From positions 3,534,001 through 3,598,000 of the forward strand of contig JAUDYN010000003.1 in assembly GCA_030407005.1 (NCBI GenBank): a stretch of DNA of 64,000 bases. The letters run 5' to 3'. Of the stretch, positions 47,300-60,900 are shown piece by piece; the first letter of the stretch is position 1; the number at the start of each line of letters is the position of its first letter. Under the pieces are notes generated by a model, which saw only the letters and a list, made by a program, of their open reading frames with translations, searched no databases and was not told the DNA's origin. A program made the position numbers and the translations under genes. The DNA comes from Desarmillaria ectypa (taxonomy: Eukaryota > Basidiomycota > Agaricomycetes > Agaricales > Physalacriaceae).

Positions 47300-48903
47300 A
47301 TGCTCCTTGCGTTGCCCTTGGAGCTTATCGACTATGTTATAAAACAGGTATACGGCTTTATCTTGCACGTCCTTGAGGATGTATCTGAACTGTCATCTCA
47401 GCTCGATAGCCGTATCGATCTCATACACTTTGGAACGACATGCAAGCAGGCGCATTTAGTCTGCAGGCCGCGTATCTTTGCCTGTTTGAAGATTTGGGTC
47501 AGGCATGATTATCGGAATGACAGCAGCATATCTCTTCTCAAGAGTCTTACCCGAGGGGAGACAGACGTAGCGAAACTCGTTCGCGACCTATCCATCTTAA
47601 CAATTCTTCCACGTTATTCCCGCTGTTCAGGATCAGCAGACATGTATCACAAGACGACTCGCACAAAAGCGCGTGCCTTGGGAAAATTAGTCAAAGCCAT
47701 TCGTAATGTAATGCCTCAATTCGTAGCCCTAGAGCATCTTCAGTCAGTATGCCATCCGTGTGCCTAATGTCAAGAATGACAAGAAATTCTGATACTCATT
47801 TTTTTCAGCTGCGACTTGGATCCCTCCGGCGGTTTCAAGGCCGCTGACGTCGACACCATCATTCAAGCTCTGGCATTCCTTCCCCGCCTTGTTAGCTTGA
47901 CCCTCAATTTCGGCCACGGACCATTTCTCTTGGTTCCCCCATATCTCATCAGGTCCTCGTTGTCACGTTTCAAGAACCTTCATTCCGTAGAAATATGGGG
48001 CGAGGCCTATTCCTACGAAAATGTCATCGGGCCATTAGTCGCCAATAATCCTAATCTCACTCGCCTCGCTATCTTTGGTAGGGGTTCTGCTCTCGTCACG
48101 ACCCTTTGCGAGATCCGGAACCATTATAATCTTCGGTACCTCCCTATTACGGATCTCTCTATTGGATGCAACATCGACGCTACCGTCCCAAGTATGGTTC
48201 CCTACCTTCGCCATCTTCGTATTACACCCACCAACGACTCTTTCATTCCTGTCGAATTCTGGGCAGTTCTCACACAGAGGGGCATTCTACTGGTTACCTT
48301 ACTCGTTGGCGACGCGACAGACGCCCTCATGGAGTACCTCGAGTCGTACTCCGGATTGGAGGTTCTCTCGTTGTCCCCAGCAGATGATCGGCAAGCAGAC
48401 ACTTTTTATGGACGTGTTCTTCAACGGCATACCCGCACTTTGAGAAAGCTCTCTATTGAGATAACGTCTGGGGGGGAATGGTGTGTTGGTCCGCGCGCTC
48501 TCGACGCGCTGGCCCAATGCACGAAGTTGGCCAGATTAAATATGCCCATGTACATGCGTCATGAAGCTGGTAAAGTATATGACCCACGACGAGTCGCAGT
48601 AAGCAGTTCACTGAAGCTTCCATCTCACCCGGCTTCTCATGCCAAGCACAGGCAGACCTCCAGCAGTTCCTTGTCCTCCTGCCAAACTTGCGACAACTGT
48701 ATATTCGGGGCCCGAAGCCGATGCACGAGTTTACAGGTATGTGCATCCAGAGTGCAATAAACCACTTTTGTTCGGACAGGCCGCTGGACTTGGTGGTCTC
48801 CACTGACATGTGGGTGTATAGGTCCAAAATGGAATATGGTGTCTATGTACTTCGGTGCGCAGGAGCATGGAAAGTGGTGCAGTTGCCTTGGACGTCGTGG
48901 TAA
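47300..48903 (+). CDS. F-box/LRR-like protein
   Basis: Exons 47300-47742, 47809-48598 and 48652-48903 give 494 residues. The ATG at 47300 (MLLALPLELIDYVIKQV) starts the weak F-box-like helix typical of fungal F-box proteins, followed by DLIHFGTTCKQAHLVCRPRIF. The middle contains irregular leucine-rich repeats (LVSLTLNFGH, LHSVEIWGEAYSYENVIGP, LTRLAIFGRGSAL, LRHLRITP, LEVLSLSP, LRKLSIEI). Donor 1 is GTCAGT, chosen to keep the frame; the last exon is kept unspliced because its full length is open and ends VVQLPWTSW. Such proteins often act as substrate receptors of SCF ubiquitin ligases. The fungal family is highly expanded and the substrate here is unknown. Confidence 0.7.
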
Positions 48904-49229
48904 TCATATGTAAATCGATGTACACACTGCCCTGCGTCAATCATTCAACCTGCCATTCGGTTTAGAGTGATCTCATGCGTAAGTAGTCATCGAAATATGT
49001 CAGTCTACTCCTTCAAGGAGGCCGAATAGGATCTTGTCTGTCAGAGCGGAGCTGGTGGGATATATTTTGAACCCATCGTACGGAGCTTCTTTCCGTGCTG
49101 GATCTGGGTTTTATGTACTTCTATTTTCCCGGGGTTCTCTATACTACCGGTCTTTGCAAGTCTATGTCATAGCATTATTCCAAATTACAAGATCCAGATT
49201 GCTAGAATACAATATCTCTAAAATGCACA
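48904..49229. other. Convergent intergenic stretch
   Basis: Space between the 3' ends of the F-box gene and the ZIP gene. No feature recognised. Confidence 0.4.
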
Positions 49230-50980
49230 TCACTCTCCAATCCCCGCAAGTCCCATACCCAGCACTCCAGCAAGCAGACTAACAACAGCGAGGACTTTTC
49301 TTCCAGACGTCGGTCCTCCTTCCTCATAGTGATCATGCTCAACCACCTCCCCACCGTGTTCATGCCCGCCATGTTCATGTCCATTCAGGTTTCCAAACAC
49401 GAAATCACCGGCAATCATCTCCACGGTCGCGGCGTATATCAACATTCCGGCGGAGATAGCTGACATGAGGCCCTGCGTGAGCAACATCTGCGATTTGCTG
49501 ATGTTACCGGAGAATGCCAGCATGCCGCCGCCCAACCCGAGGGGTGTGGTGACGGCGAAGAGCAAGGAGAGTACGGGCGCGAGCCAATGCCGCCGAATGA
49601 CTTGCCATTGAGTTTCTACACTGATGATCAAAAAGAGCGGCTTTGAACGCGATGACGATGTGGTATTGGGAACTGGCAAACGAGGCGTTGGTGATGATGA
49701 TGGCAACGCGGCAATCCGAATGCCTAAGCTCAGGCCCTCGAAGAGTTGATGGAATATGATGGCTGTTACAAGTGAAGCTGTGGAGATGCAGTCAATACGA
49801 CAGCCACATGGTGACGCAGACAAAAATGAACGTACTGAATTCAGCACCGTGTGTGATCGAGAGCGTCAGACCAATCACAAGCGAATGAATCATAATGCCG
49901 AGCTGTAGAACTAGAATCCCGACCACCTGGCGTCTCCTTCCAATGTGTGGTTTTTCTAGATCTACATTGTGAGTGGCAGTCGCGGTTCCACTATGAGGGG
50001 TGCTCTTTGCTGGAGGTCCATCGTCTTCAGCACTCGCGGGACAGACGCAAACGCACACGCATGATCCCCTGCCTCCTATCAGCTGGTATTCCCCGTGGTT
50101 TACGTGGTAATTAAGATCGTTGATGATGTAGTACGATTCAGTGCTGCGAAGATGCCTAGGGGTATTCGTTATTATGGAAGAAAGGTAATGCTGGGGTTGA
50201 TGAGATGAAGAAGTATGCGACGAGTGAGAAGACGACGACAGCAGCGGCGTGTCTTCAGCAGGCGCCGATTCTGAAGGAGCGTCGCAAACCAAAGGTTGTG
50301 GTTCAGAAGTTAGAGGTAATGTTGTCACTGTGGTTACTGGGGAATTAGGCTCAGAGGGTTCGGCGTGTAGATGGTCAACATATGAAGTAGAAGTATCTAG
50401 GACAGCTTCAGAAATGAAGATCAAGAGTATAGCCATGAACCGTACATTCAATGAGGAATATTGAAAGAAGGGACCCCAATCTATCCTTGAAGTGAGACTT
50501 GACAACGCAGTGAAGAAACCAATACTGACATTATCAAACCACATCGGTCCCCAACCTTTCCGTAGCTTTCTGCAACTAGTGGATTCTGTAATGCTTCAAA
50601 TGAGTCTTGCAGAAGGTGGCAAAACGCCGTTGATAATATGACACCTGCATATGTCAGGATGATCCGTTACGCAGGGCCTAGTGCACGACATACCAGTCCC
50701 GAAATGCTTTCCAATAAAGAAAACGACTTTTGGTATGGGTAGATATGTCGACTTCTTCGATATTCCAGGGAACGAAACGGCTGCAAAAGGCAAAACGTCG
50801 TTCACTTTCATTTTCGATGGCGCCGCAACATAACGATGTCGTACCGAATAGGGAGATGACGAATATGACGGCCATGGCGATGAGGCGTCGGTGAAGATGC
50901 TTCTTGTCGTCGTGATTCATAGCGTCCAGGGCGTCGAGGTCAGTTAGTAGAGAGGCCATGAGGGAATGGGGAAGGAACAT
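49230..50980 (-). CDS. ZIP-family zinc/iron transporter
   Basis: Multi-exon gene; ATG at 50980 (MFLPHSLMASLLTD) or 50959. The first helix is RRLIAMAVIFVISLFGT. Next come FPGISKK ... PKVVFFIGKHFGTGVILSTAFCHLLQDSFEAL (helices 2-3), the SYVDHLH loop segment, then a long variable loop. Helix 4 has HSLVIGLTLSITHGAEF and helix 5 HQLFEGLSLGIRIAAL; their His residues form the transport site in the family. Later helices are LSLLFAVTTPLGLGGG, LMSAISAGMLIYAATVEM and VLAVVSLLAGVLGMGLA. A His-rich stretch GHEHGGHEHGG lies before the last helix. The frame closes at 49230. ZIPs bring Zn or Fe into the cytosol. The first donor and the intron near 50530 are uncertain; family is sure. Confidence 0.82.
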
Positions 50981-51569
50981 CGTTTGGTGGGCTTGACGGT
51001 TAACATAGCAAGGGGAGTACAGCGCCACAGGTTAGAAGGAGGACCGCATCAGTCCCCCGGTATCATGTGAGATTACCGAGCCAATCAGATTTATTCCGTC
51101 GAAAGGGTCCTCATTCTCAAAGCATTCTTAATCGCGCTCATTAGCAGATGTAAGGCAGCACTGATAATGCTGTGATCATATTATGATATGAGATATCTTT
51201 GGCTGGAGATAGTTAACATCATAGTATCAGCATATTTCTACATCAGATTAACTTTTGCACACTATCAATTTTATTTAAATAGCATGAGAGTCAGCTTGCA
51301 ATGAAGATGGCATGATGAATTACATGACTTCAGTCACATGAGAGATGAGGTAAGACTTTTGAGCGCTTGGAGAATTTGACCCAGAGACAAGGTATTGGTA
51401 TGATGGATTAAAACCTGAGTCTCTATCAATGTAGTCATCAAGGCTATATACTAGAAACAAAAATCATATGTGAAGGTAATTAAAATAGGCAGAGTAAAAG
51501 GAAGGAATAAAGGAGAGTTGAGCCAACAGCATAAATACCTAGACATAGAGAAGAAAGATGATGAGACAT
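50981..51569. other. Left boundary of CpG-depleted block
   Basis: No gene. CpG dinucleotides are present up to about 51140 and then almost vanish; the sequence becomes rich in TG and CA. The boundary lies just beyond the ZIP promoter. Confidence 0.5.
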
Positions 51570-53537
51570 TTAAGGAGTGTAATTATTTGGATGACAAGAT
51601 AATAAAGATGAAATGCAAGGTATCAGTAAAAGGTGTGACTGGTGTGATGAACTGTTACACAGCTCCTTGCACACAGAAATTCTTTGTGTGATCATATGTT
51701 TCACACTGCTGCTACCTACAGTATCTGCCTGAATCTCAATATCATTGCCACATATGATACTCTCATTAAGAACACCTTTCTGAGAGTCTATCAGAGTGTG
51801 ATCACCAGCCTGGTCATCTCTCTCCTGCTGTAATTCAAGGTCTTCACTCATTGTAGAATACTGCTGAGAGCTTTGACTTCCAGAATGCCTCTCAAAATGA
51901 AGTGAGCCTGACACCACACTACCCTTCCAAGAGTCATCTAAGTGGGCATGACCTGCTGCAACATACTCAACAAGAAGTGTTGGGACAACTCTATGATCTG
52001 TTAGATATGAAGACTGTGAGAAACTGTGAGCCTACCCTTGCAATTGCTGCTAGGATATTAAAATAGGCCAGCAAAAATTTATTGTAAATATGCAAGGTCA
52101 CATATAAGATTAAGGATATAGAATAAAGAGCTGATGATTTAACCAAGACCTTAATAATATAGTAATAAGCTCTCAGTCTACCTCCTGCTTCAGCTCCTGC
52201 TTGTGTGATAGTGACAATATAGTAGATGATGAGCAGAATGCATAGTAAGGTTGAAAAATATATAAAACTCATAATCCAGATTGTAGTTCAGATTTGGATC
52301 AGAATATGACTTGCATATAATAAAAAATTTGAACACTATATGAAGCTTTGAGTAAACTGACAAAAGAGATAGTCAGGATCTTACCAATTCCAGAAACAAA
52401 AAGAAGAGCAGAAAGCAGAACAATGGGCTATTACTGTCCCCAGACTATCTAACAATGTCAGATCTACTGTTAGACCCAAACTCCATTGGACAACAATGAT
52501 AAACAATAGACTGTATCACATTCATACAGTTATCCACTGAGTCCAAGACAGTTGTTGACTAAGAGTTGAGACTAAAGACTAGCTTTAGGTGAGAGGAGGA
52601 GTCGACAAGAAATGTTTAGTATGATTAAAATTAGCTCTGTTGGGATTTTGCTGGAAAGTTCTAGAAGAAGCAATCTAGCATCATGCTGAGAGTCAATAAG
52701 TAAGCAAGAGAGTCATAGAAAGTTATAGTACATTCCAGATTCTAATGTGAAGTAGTATAAATATGAGCTCTGTAGGAGCCATAGAATAACAATTCCTTCA
52801 CATCTGGCTTTACCAGTCTGGAGTCTACCCTGTGCAACACCCAGGATTCCAACAAGCTCAAAGCTGGAGATTATACAGTGAGAGCTATGCTAATTCTAAT
52901 AATAGCCATAGTATGGTTTCCATGCATGAAACAATAGAAACAATGGTATAGCTGCATGACTGTTGTGAGTTATAATAGGTGCTGGGATTAGATATGATAA
53001 GCCAGTGTCTAGATAAGAGATAAAAGTGAAAGATATAGAAGAAATCATAACATCTACAGATTGAATGACAATAAGTAAAATGAGAGTGAAGCATTTTAAT
53101 AGCTGCATGCACCATGATAGAATCTGTAAGAATAGTACAAATTACACCTGTATTATCCACCACTACTGTTGGTGATAAGAGAGAACTGTTATAAAACAGA
53201 TATTTTGTCCAAAAATTCTGTCTATTGTCAGCAAATATAGCACTGGTGTATGACTAATTGAAGATAAATGCAGTGGTACAAACAATATAAAGAATGCTTA
53301 TGACAATGATCATAGATTGCCTAATGGGCTGAGACTTGTTCATAACTGTGCTATCTATTTCAGTTAATATGATATAGCAAGTAAATATATTCTCATAGAT
53401 ATTTTCCAATGTGATAGCAACAATTCTAGTGTATATGCCTACATGTGGCCATGTTAGACATTTATATCTAAATGAATGAGCATACACACTATGCAGTAAA
53501 AAGTTGAAGATCATAGAATTCAATAGAGTATTCAGAA
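51570..53537 (-). pseudogene. Membrane-protein copy C, main part
   Basis: Minus-strand pieces follow the intact gene at 9715. The end of exon 1 (NTLLNSMIFNFLLHS) starts at 53537 beside the gypsy LTR. Exon 2 equivalent is near 53430-53390, and exon 3 (MNKSQPIRQSMIIVISILY ... VICTILTDSIM) near 53345-53120, with TAG where Trp is expected. A degraded exon 4 lies near 53050-52860. After a solo LTR, exon 5 (LRAYYYIIKVLVKSSALYSISL ... YVTL) is near 52270-52040. The last exon (VAAGHA-like, DSWKGSV, SGSLHFERHSG) is near 51970-51570. CpG is nearly absent, and many changes are C-to-T or G-to-A. The first codons lie at 61783-61849 beyond the gypsy element. Confidence 0.7.
52638..52854 (+). repeat. Solo copia LTR (type A)
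   Basis: A 217-bp copy of the LTR at 1016-1232, same length, TGTTGGGA...TTCCAACA. It is flanked by a perfect 5-bp target duplication AGCTC (52633-52637 and 52855-52859). No internal element sequence remains, as after LTR-LTR recombination. Many differences from the 1016 copy are CG in that copy and TG or CA here. Confidence 0.92.
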
Positions 53538-53965
53538 TGTTACAATTTTTCTGTTATCTTATCTTATCTGAGTTATATCTATGACTCATCCATCTAATCA
53601 GCCATTGTCTTCACTTCATATCGACACTCTCACTGACCACCACCCCCATTTATGCAAGATGTCACCCTCATTCTCTCTCATTAGACCATGATCCATCTGA
53701 CTCACACTGTCCTCTTATGAACTGTACCATCTCCTCATAGACCATAGCATTTCACCTATTAATATACATCATACTTACAGTATATAAGTAGAGTAAAACT
53801 CACTATTATACACTATCTTTTGACTAAATTACATTCTTATACCTCTTATTGTATAACACCAAAGACTGAGCCTAACTCTCCATTAAACAGGTGATTGTTC
53901 GAATGCAAAACAGCCTAGGAGAACAGCTTACATCCCAAGTCACATGCATAAGATGGGCCATAACA
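53538..53965 (+). repeat. 5' LTR of gypsy element
   Basis: 428 bp, beginning TGTTACAATTTTTCTG and ending GGGCCATAACA. It matches the 3' LTR except for transitions and about 56 extra bases around 53683-53740 that lie between two similar GACCAT phrases and are missing from the 3' LTR. Confidence 0.9.
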
Positions 53966-53978
53966 TTAGTTGAAAGAT
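53966..53978 (+). promoter_or_regulatory. Self-priming primer-binding site
   Basis: TTAGTTGAAAGAT follows the 5' LTR directly and is the exact reverse complement of ATCTTTCAACTAA at 61627-61639 in the 3' LTR. It has no TGG start as in tRNA 3'-end primers. Confidence 0.7.
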
Positions 53979-54962
53979 TCTATTCCACTCCTTTTATGCT
54001 AGCCATGAAGTAGCATTCACCCATGACCAACAACAATGAAAACACTCAACGAACAATCACTCTTGGTGCAGCCATTGGAGGTGCTGCACTCCTAGTACTT
54101 TTCACCACTCTTCTCATACTAACATACAAAGAAGAAGCACACATACTTCTTCACTGTGAAAGATGATCTTGAACCCCAACTATCCCTCCTCACCTGCCTT
54201 GACATCCTGATCATATTCTTTCCCAGTGGATACTCCCCACTAGATTGGGAGAATGAGAAGAAGTTTCACTCATTTGCTCCCAGGTCTGCTTCGCAGACCC
54301 AAATCCCTCTGCCTCCTCCATTGAGAATGCATATGAAACTCAAGCATGGGAAAGAACCGCAAACCTTTGGCTAGAATGATCTGCCCCCTCCCCAGCCAAG
54401 GAATATGCGAGGAACATATGGGCTATGTTTGAGGACCTTCCACCCCCATATTCCCTCCCCTCTTGTCCTCATACCTCAATCCCCTCATTTCGACCTCACA
54501 ACTGGAGAATACCTCCATGGTCAAACACTCTCTCCCCAGAGCCCTAAGGCTGAGCTGATGACCTCTAGGCAATAGACTCCTCAAGTTCACTCCCTATTGT
54601 CAAGCTTTCTGATAACTCTGATGGAGAGCTTGACCCCCCATCCCTGCCAATCTCCACCACCCCTGACAGCCTCTTCAATCCCAATGGGGCAGATTACAAC
54701 TGGCCTGACCTCTCTGAGGTTGACAGGGACCTATTCAGCCCCTTCTAGACTGCTGCCTAGAATCTTTGATAAACTGATGTCAAAGAAAGAATGCTCTGGA
54801 CTGAGTCCAGACCCAATATGGATAAGTGGTTGGCACTCAACAGGGGCAACACAATTCAGGGCCTCAATCTCAATGCCACCATCCATACTCACATTCATGT
54901 GAACAGACACAGAAACCTTTTCCCTGCCACCACTGGGAACTTACTACTGGGGTTACGATCCC

Positions 54963-57900
54963 ATGACAAGGACGAGCAGTGGGAATTGGAATGTTCCCTC
55001 CAGAGGCTATGGAGATTGGAGGCAGACAGGGAGGCAGAGAAGGGGTGAATGGCCCAATTTTGATTACAGATGCTACAGCAGGCTGGACTACTTCCAGCCT
55101 CAATATATGAATATACCTGACTACCCACCTGATACTTTGGTTATAAGACCATGTCTCTTGCCTGATTCTCCCCTCTATCATTGGGCACATCAACAAGGAT
55201 ACCATCCTTATCAGGGTGGTAGTCTTCTATTTGCAGGTGCAGGAGAAGACATGACAACTGATACTCACCCTGCAGACCCTGGCTCTGCAGAATCATCCTC
55301 TTTGCCAAAAACCATAGAGGAACTTCAGCAGCATATCAAGAATGTGCTAGCCAAGAAGGAGAAGCATATTCAAGAAATGCATGATGAGTTAGCATGAGAA
55401 GAAGTAGCTCAAGAAGGCATGGAAGAATATCTTCACAAGAAAAAAGGAAAAGAGCCAGAGTGCAGCAGACTGACAGATCTTTTAAGGGGATATCCCCCTG
55501 TCAGATCATGAGCAGATTGATATTCGATCCCTAGACCACCCCCCAGAAAAGGATCTCCTGATCTAATTCCCAATCCCATTGGAAACACCTCCAATGATGC
55601 CCCCTACTTGGGTATCAAGCCAACTCTCATCAAGGTCTCTTCTCTGTTTGAAGGGGATCATGATGATATAGAACACTTTATAGGTGACTGCATCACCTAT
55701 TTCAAAGTGTTCTGACACTATTTCCAGGTGCTATCACACTTGGTATTGTTTATAACCTCCCATTTTGAGGGGGCCACCAAGGACTGGTGGGTCTATAAGA
55801 GACCCAAATTCTGGGTTGGCAATGCTTACAATAGGACTGCCACCCACTTCTGCCACCTTGACTGGACCGACTTCATCAACATGGTCTTGTGACAATTCTG
55901 AGACCCTGTGATTGAGAAGATCCACGAAAAATGAATGTTTGATCTCTGCATGGGAGTGCAACCTGCTTTCTATTACTTTCAGAAATTGGAAGAAAAGGTG
56001 AAACTAGCAGATCAGTAGACTGACAAAAATAAGCGTGGTGCCATGGTAAAGACCATATGTTTAGGAGTTCCTTCCTCCTACATGACCTTCATATCCAACA
56101 TGAGTGTCAATATTCCACACTCATATCTGGAGTAGAAGGAGTGCATCTTGCATATGTATGAAGAATGATAAAGGAAATAGGTCTTTGACCAGACCACTGG
56201 CATACCCAGAGATGGGCAGAAGAAGGATTCCCACCCCCAGCAACAGCAACAACAACATTCCAGTGGTAAGACCATCACTGGGGTGACAAGTTACTCAGTG
56301 CCAAAGCTGACGACCAATGCCAGGGCCAGTCAGGATGCCAGAACAGGAAGGTGGATAACATATGGAGGGGTGGGGAAGCCTATGGACATTGATCAACAGT
56401 GAGCAGAGGGCAGGTGTTTCAGGTGTGATAAGAAGGGTCACCTGAGCAAGAATTGCCCTAAGAGAAAAGAGTATAAGGACATTCAGTCAGTAGGGCCCAC
56501 TAATGAAGTGATGCTACCTATGGCCAAGATTGAAGAGGCAAAAGAATAGGTCGACAAGGGTTCAATTCCTCTTGCTTGATTAAGTCTCTCAAAGGTGAAT
56601 CCTCAGTTTCCACAGGTCAGACTGATATGCACAACTTTAGACAATTATCTACTATGAATATATATCCTATAACATCACAGACCCTGAAGCCAAAGACCCT
56701 CAAAGAATCAAAAATGAACAGGTACATCACTCTCTTAAAAGAAGCTGACATGATTATCTATAGTGACTCCCAAGCCCCTGATGAGGTGCAGGATTTGCCA
56801 GGTGGTGCTGGCACTGCCACAAAGTCCACTGAGCCCATACAGCAGAACTCACCAGATACATAGGTAAAACCGCAGACAGAGACTAGTAGGCAAGACACCC
56901 TTGAGCCTCTCAGAAGTCTGAAAAGCTCAGTACTCCTGATGAGTTGGGAGGCAAGTCACCAAACCTCACCAGAGTCAGTGGGGGACCAGGACAGTGCCTC
57001 TCATCAAGGCCAGAATCAGGGCCACATGCTATCCAGTCCAGTCAGGAGAAACCTAGTGGCAGAGCTGACCACAATGCTGATGAGATTTGTACCTGGCACC
57101 ATGGCTAACTCCACTGGGATGGGTAGTAGCAGAATCTCAGAAGCCTCAAGCTGAAGCCAGACTCCTTTTGAGTTTGTACAAGTTCCTGAGCGAACTAAAG
57201 CCAAAGAACAGGGGGAAGCCACTAGCACTCAGGCAGTAAAAAGAGGGCATGGTAACAGAATCACTACCATTATTAAAGTACCCGACAAAGAAGATGACAC
57301 TGCCTTTAGACTATAGCAAGTAAAACAGTCCAAAGCCAGTATCCTGATATCCAAAATCCCACCTAACAAGGAGGTACCAAACCTCGAAATCCTGCCAGTA
57401 ATGGGGATACATGATCACATGTGGTACAAACCCTTTGGAGTCGATTGGACTCTAAGGGCAGTTCATGCTGCCAAAAACCCAGCTGTAGCCAAGGCTGTTC
57501 TTTCCACTTGGGTTCATCCCAAACAACTTGGAGAGATAACTGATAAGCTCATTCAGAGCTTAAATAATGTGATCGTCTCTCATTTTGGTGCTGACAAAAG
57601 AGCCTTATGCAAGAGCAACTCTACAAACTTCATGAACTGATCCAGTATATCCACAGAACTAAGAGCTCAGACCGAGACTTTGTGGTGGATATCCAGCTTT
57701 CTCCCTGTATGGGAAAGAAGACCTTAACAACCCATGCATTGTTGGATAGTGGCTGCACTAGCAGCTCTATCAACTGAACCTATGTCCAACAACACCAGTT
57801 GGATACCCAAAAAGCTGCCTCCCCCATACCAGTATACAATGTAGATGGAATCCATAACAAGACAGGTGATGTAACTAAATTCATGAAACTCTGAATGACC

Positions 57901-60900
57901 ATCAGAGATCACATTGAATGAATCGACCTTGTGGTCACAGACTTAGGCTCCAAGACAGTATACTTGGGCCATGACTGGCTTAAACACCACAACCCCTTCA
58001 TCAACTGGAAATTAGGAACTATGACATTCGGACAATGTCACTGCATAAAAAATCATTTTACCCTTCCTGACTCTGATGAAGAAGATGAATGGGATGAAGA
58101 ACTTGGAGAAGGAGAAACCATTCTTGCAGTGAATATGCAAGAAGAAATCATTCTTTGAACAGTATATCATGCAAATGAATTGGCAGCAGCTGCCAATGCA
58201 GAAAAACCAAAGAAAATGTTTGAGAAACTCATACCTCCTCAGTATCAAAGCTTTAGAGATTTATTCTCTAAGAAAAGCTTTGATGAATTACCCAACTGAA
58301 AACCTTGGGACCATGCTATCGAGCTAACTCCCAACACCAAATCCACATTGGACTGCAAAGTCTATCTGCTCAACCAAAATGAACAGGAACAACTTGACAA
58401 ATTTCTTGATGAAAATCTTGACTCCAGAAGAATCTGACCTTCTAAATCTCCTTTCACCTCCCCTTTCTTCTTTGTCAAGAAAAAGGACAGCTCTCTACAA
58501 CCTGTCCAGGATTATCAAAAAATAAATAAAATGATGATCAAAAATCATTATCCCCTCTCTTTGATCTCTAAACTCATTGACAAGCTACAAGAGGCTAAGT
58601 ACTTCTCCAAATTAGATGTTTGATGGGAATACAACAATGTACAAATCCAAGATGGAGATGAAGAAAAGCCTGCATTCAGAACTAACTGAGGACTCTTTGA
58701 GCCTATGGTCATGTTCTTTGGCCTTACCAATTCACCAGCCACATTCCAGTGGATGATGAACAACATCTTTAAGGATTTAATTGCCAGAGGAAAAGTCACT
58801 ATTTATCTTGATGACATTCTCATCTTCACAAAATCCCTGTCCAAACACTGAATCATTGTTCAACAAGTCCTGCAATGCCTATGAGAAAACAAATTGTTTC
58901 TCAAAGCCAAGAAGTGCAAGTTCAAGGTACTCAAAACCAAGTATCTTGGAGTTATTATCAGCAAAGACATGATATGATTTGTATGGATCCTGTCAAGATT
59001 GCTGAAATTGCTGAATGGCCTACTCCCATGAAAAAGAAGGAACTTCAATTATTTCTAGGATTCATGAATTTCTACTGCAAATTCATTCACAATTACTCCA
59101 AGATTGTGCGATCTCTTACCCAATTAACTGGCAAGGTTGATTGGACATGGGGATCAGAACAAGAACAAGTGTTTAAACAACTCAAGAAGTTGATGACCAC
59201 CAATGTTGTTCTGACGATCCCCTCAGATGAAGGAAAATTCCAAGTAGAAGCAGATGCTAGTGATGGGACCATTGGTGCCATTCTTAGTCAAGAACAGAAC
59301 AGCAAATAGAGACCTGTTGCCTTCATGTCAAAAGCATTGACAGTCACTAAATGCAACTATGAGATCTATGACAAAGAGTTGTTGGCCATCATGCTAGCCC
59401 TAGAAGAATGGTGACATTATCTGATGGGTGCCAAAAAAACCATCGAAATCTGGACAGATCACCAAAACCTCTAGTACTTTCGAAAACCCCAAAAGCTGAA
59501 CTGCCACCAAGCCTGATGAGTCACTGAATTAGCTGAATACCACTTTATCCTTCAACATAAAGCCAGAATTGCTAATAAAAAGACAGATCTTCTCAGTTGA
59601 CAAGATGATCATGATCAGGGAAAGGAAGACAATCAAGATGTAGTTGTCCTTTCTCCTGAACACTTTTGAGTGTTAATACTGCCCACAACAGAGGAATGAA
59701 TTATGCGTATAAGAGATGCAACCTGACAAAGGAATCAATGAGATCAAGAGATAGAAAAATCCCTTAATCATGAATGAGGAATAACACAGAAAAATGAAAT
59801 CCTGTGGTATGATGGACAAATCTATGTCCCCAGGGATCTTGCACTTCAAGGAGATATTATCACTCAAAACCATGATCATATCACTGCCAGACATTCTGGC
59901 ATTGCCAAAACCAAAGAACTTGTCTTATGAGAATATTAGTGGCCTAAGATGAAAAATGACATTGAATCTTATATCAAGGGATGTGAGACATGTCAAAGGA
60001 TGAAGAGCAACATGCAGGCAAAAGCTGCCCCTCTCCATCCAAACACAATCCCTGATACCCCATGGACTCACATTTCAGTGGACATGGTCACTGGTCTCCC
60101 AGAATCAGAAGGCTTTGATGCCTTACTCATCATCATGAATCGATTCTCCAAGAACATAATTCTCATTCCATGTAATGAAGAGTTATCCACTGAAGGATGG
60201 GCCTTAATGCTCCACAACCATGTCTATGCAAAACATGGAATGCTACAAGTGGTTATTTCAGACTGAGGACCCCAATTCATATCAGCATTCATGAAAAAAC
60301 TATACCAAATGCTGAATATCACACAAAACACATCCACAGCATATCATCCTCAGACTGACAGACAGACAGAGTGAGTCAACTAGGAGGTTGAAAAATACCT
60401 TCGAATCTTTGTCAATCATCAGCAAACTGACTGGGTTGCTTGGTTACCATTAGCAGAATTCACACACAACAATCGAATTCATTTGGCTACTGGCAAAAGT
60501 CCCTTCATAGTCCTATATGGACAAAATCCTTGACTTATTCCCAAGTCAATCCAAAAAACCAACTTCACCAATCCTGCATCCATCGACTTCATCAAAACCA
60601 TGGTCAAAGTCCATAAGGAAGTCCACAATGCTTTGGAGAAAGCAGCAGTGCAAATGAAGGTACAATATGATAAGAAGAAACTATCTCCTTGAGAATATTA
60701 AATTGGTGACAAGGTATGGCTTGACATGGCCAACCTTCATCTTCCATGACTAAAGAAGAAACTTGATAACAAACAAATGGGACCATTTGAAATCATTGAG
60801 AAATCTAGAATGGCAGCCTACAAACTAAAACTGCCACCACATTGGAAGATACACCTCTGATTCAATGAGAAGTTATTAACCTCATACACGGTGCCTTCAT

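Noticed and set aside
50381..50464. Plus-strand frame in the ZIP region (50249-50464)
   Set aside because: Antisense to the ZIP gene's loop exon.
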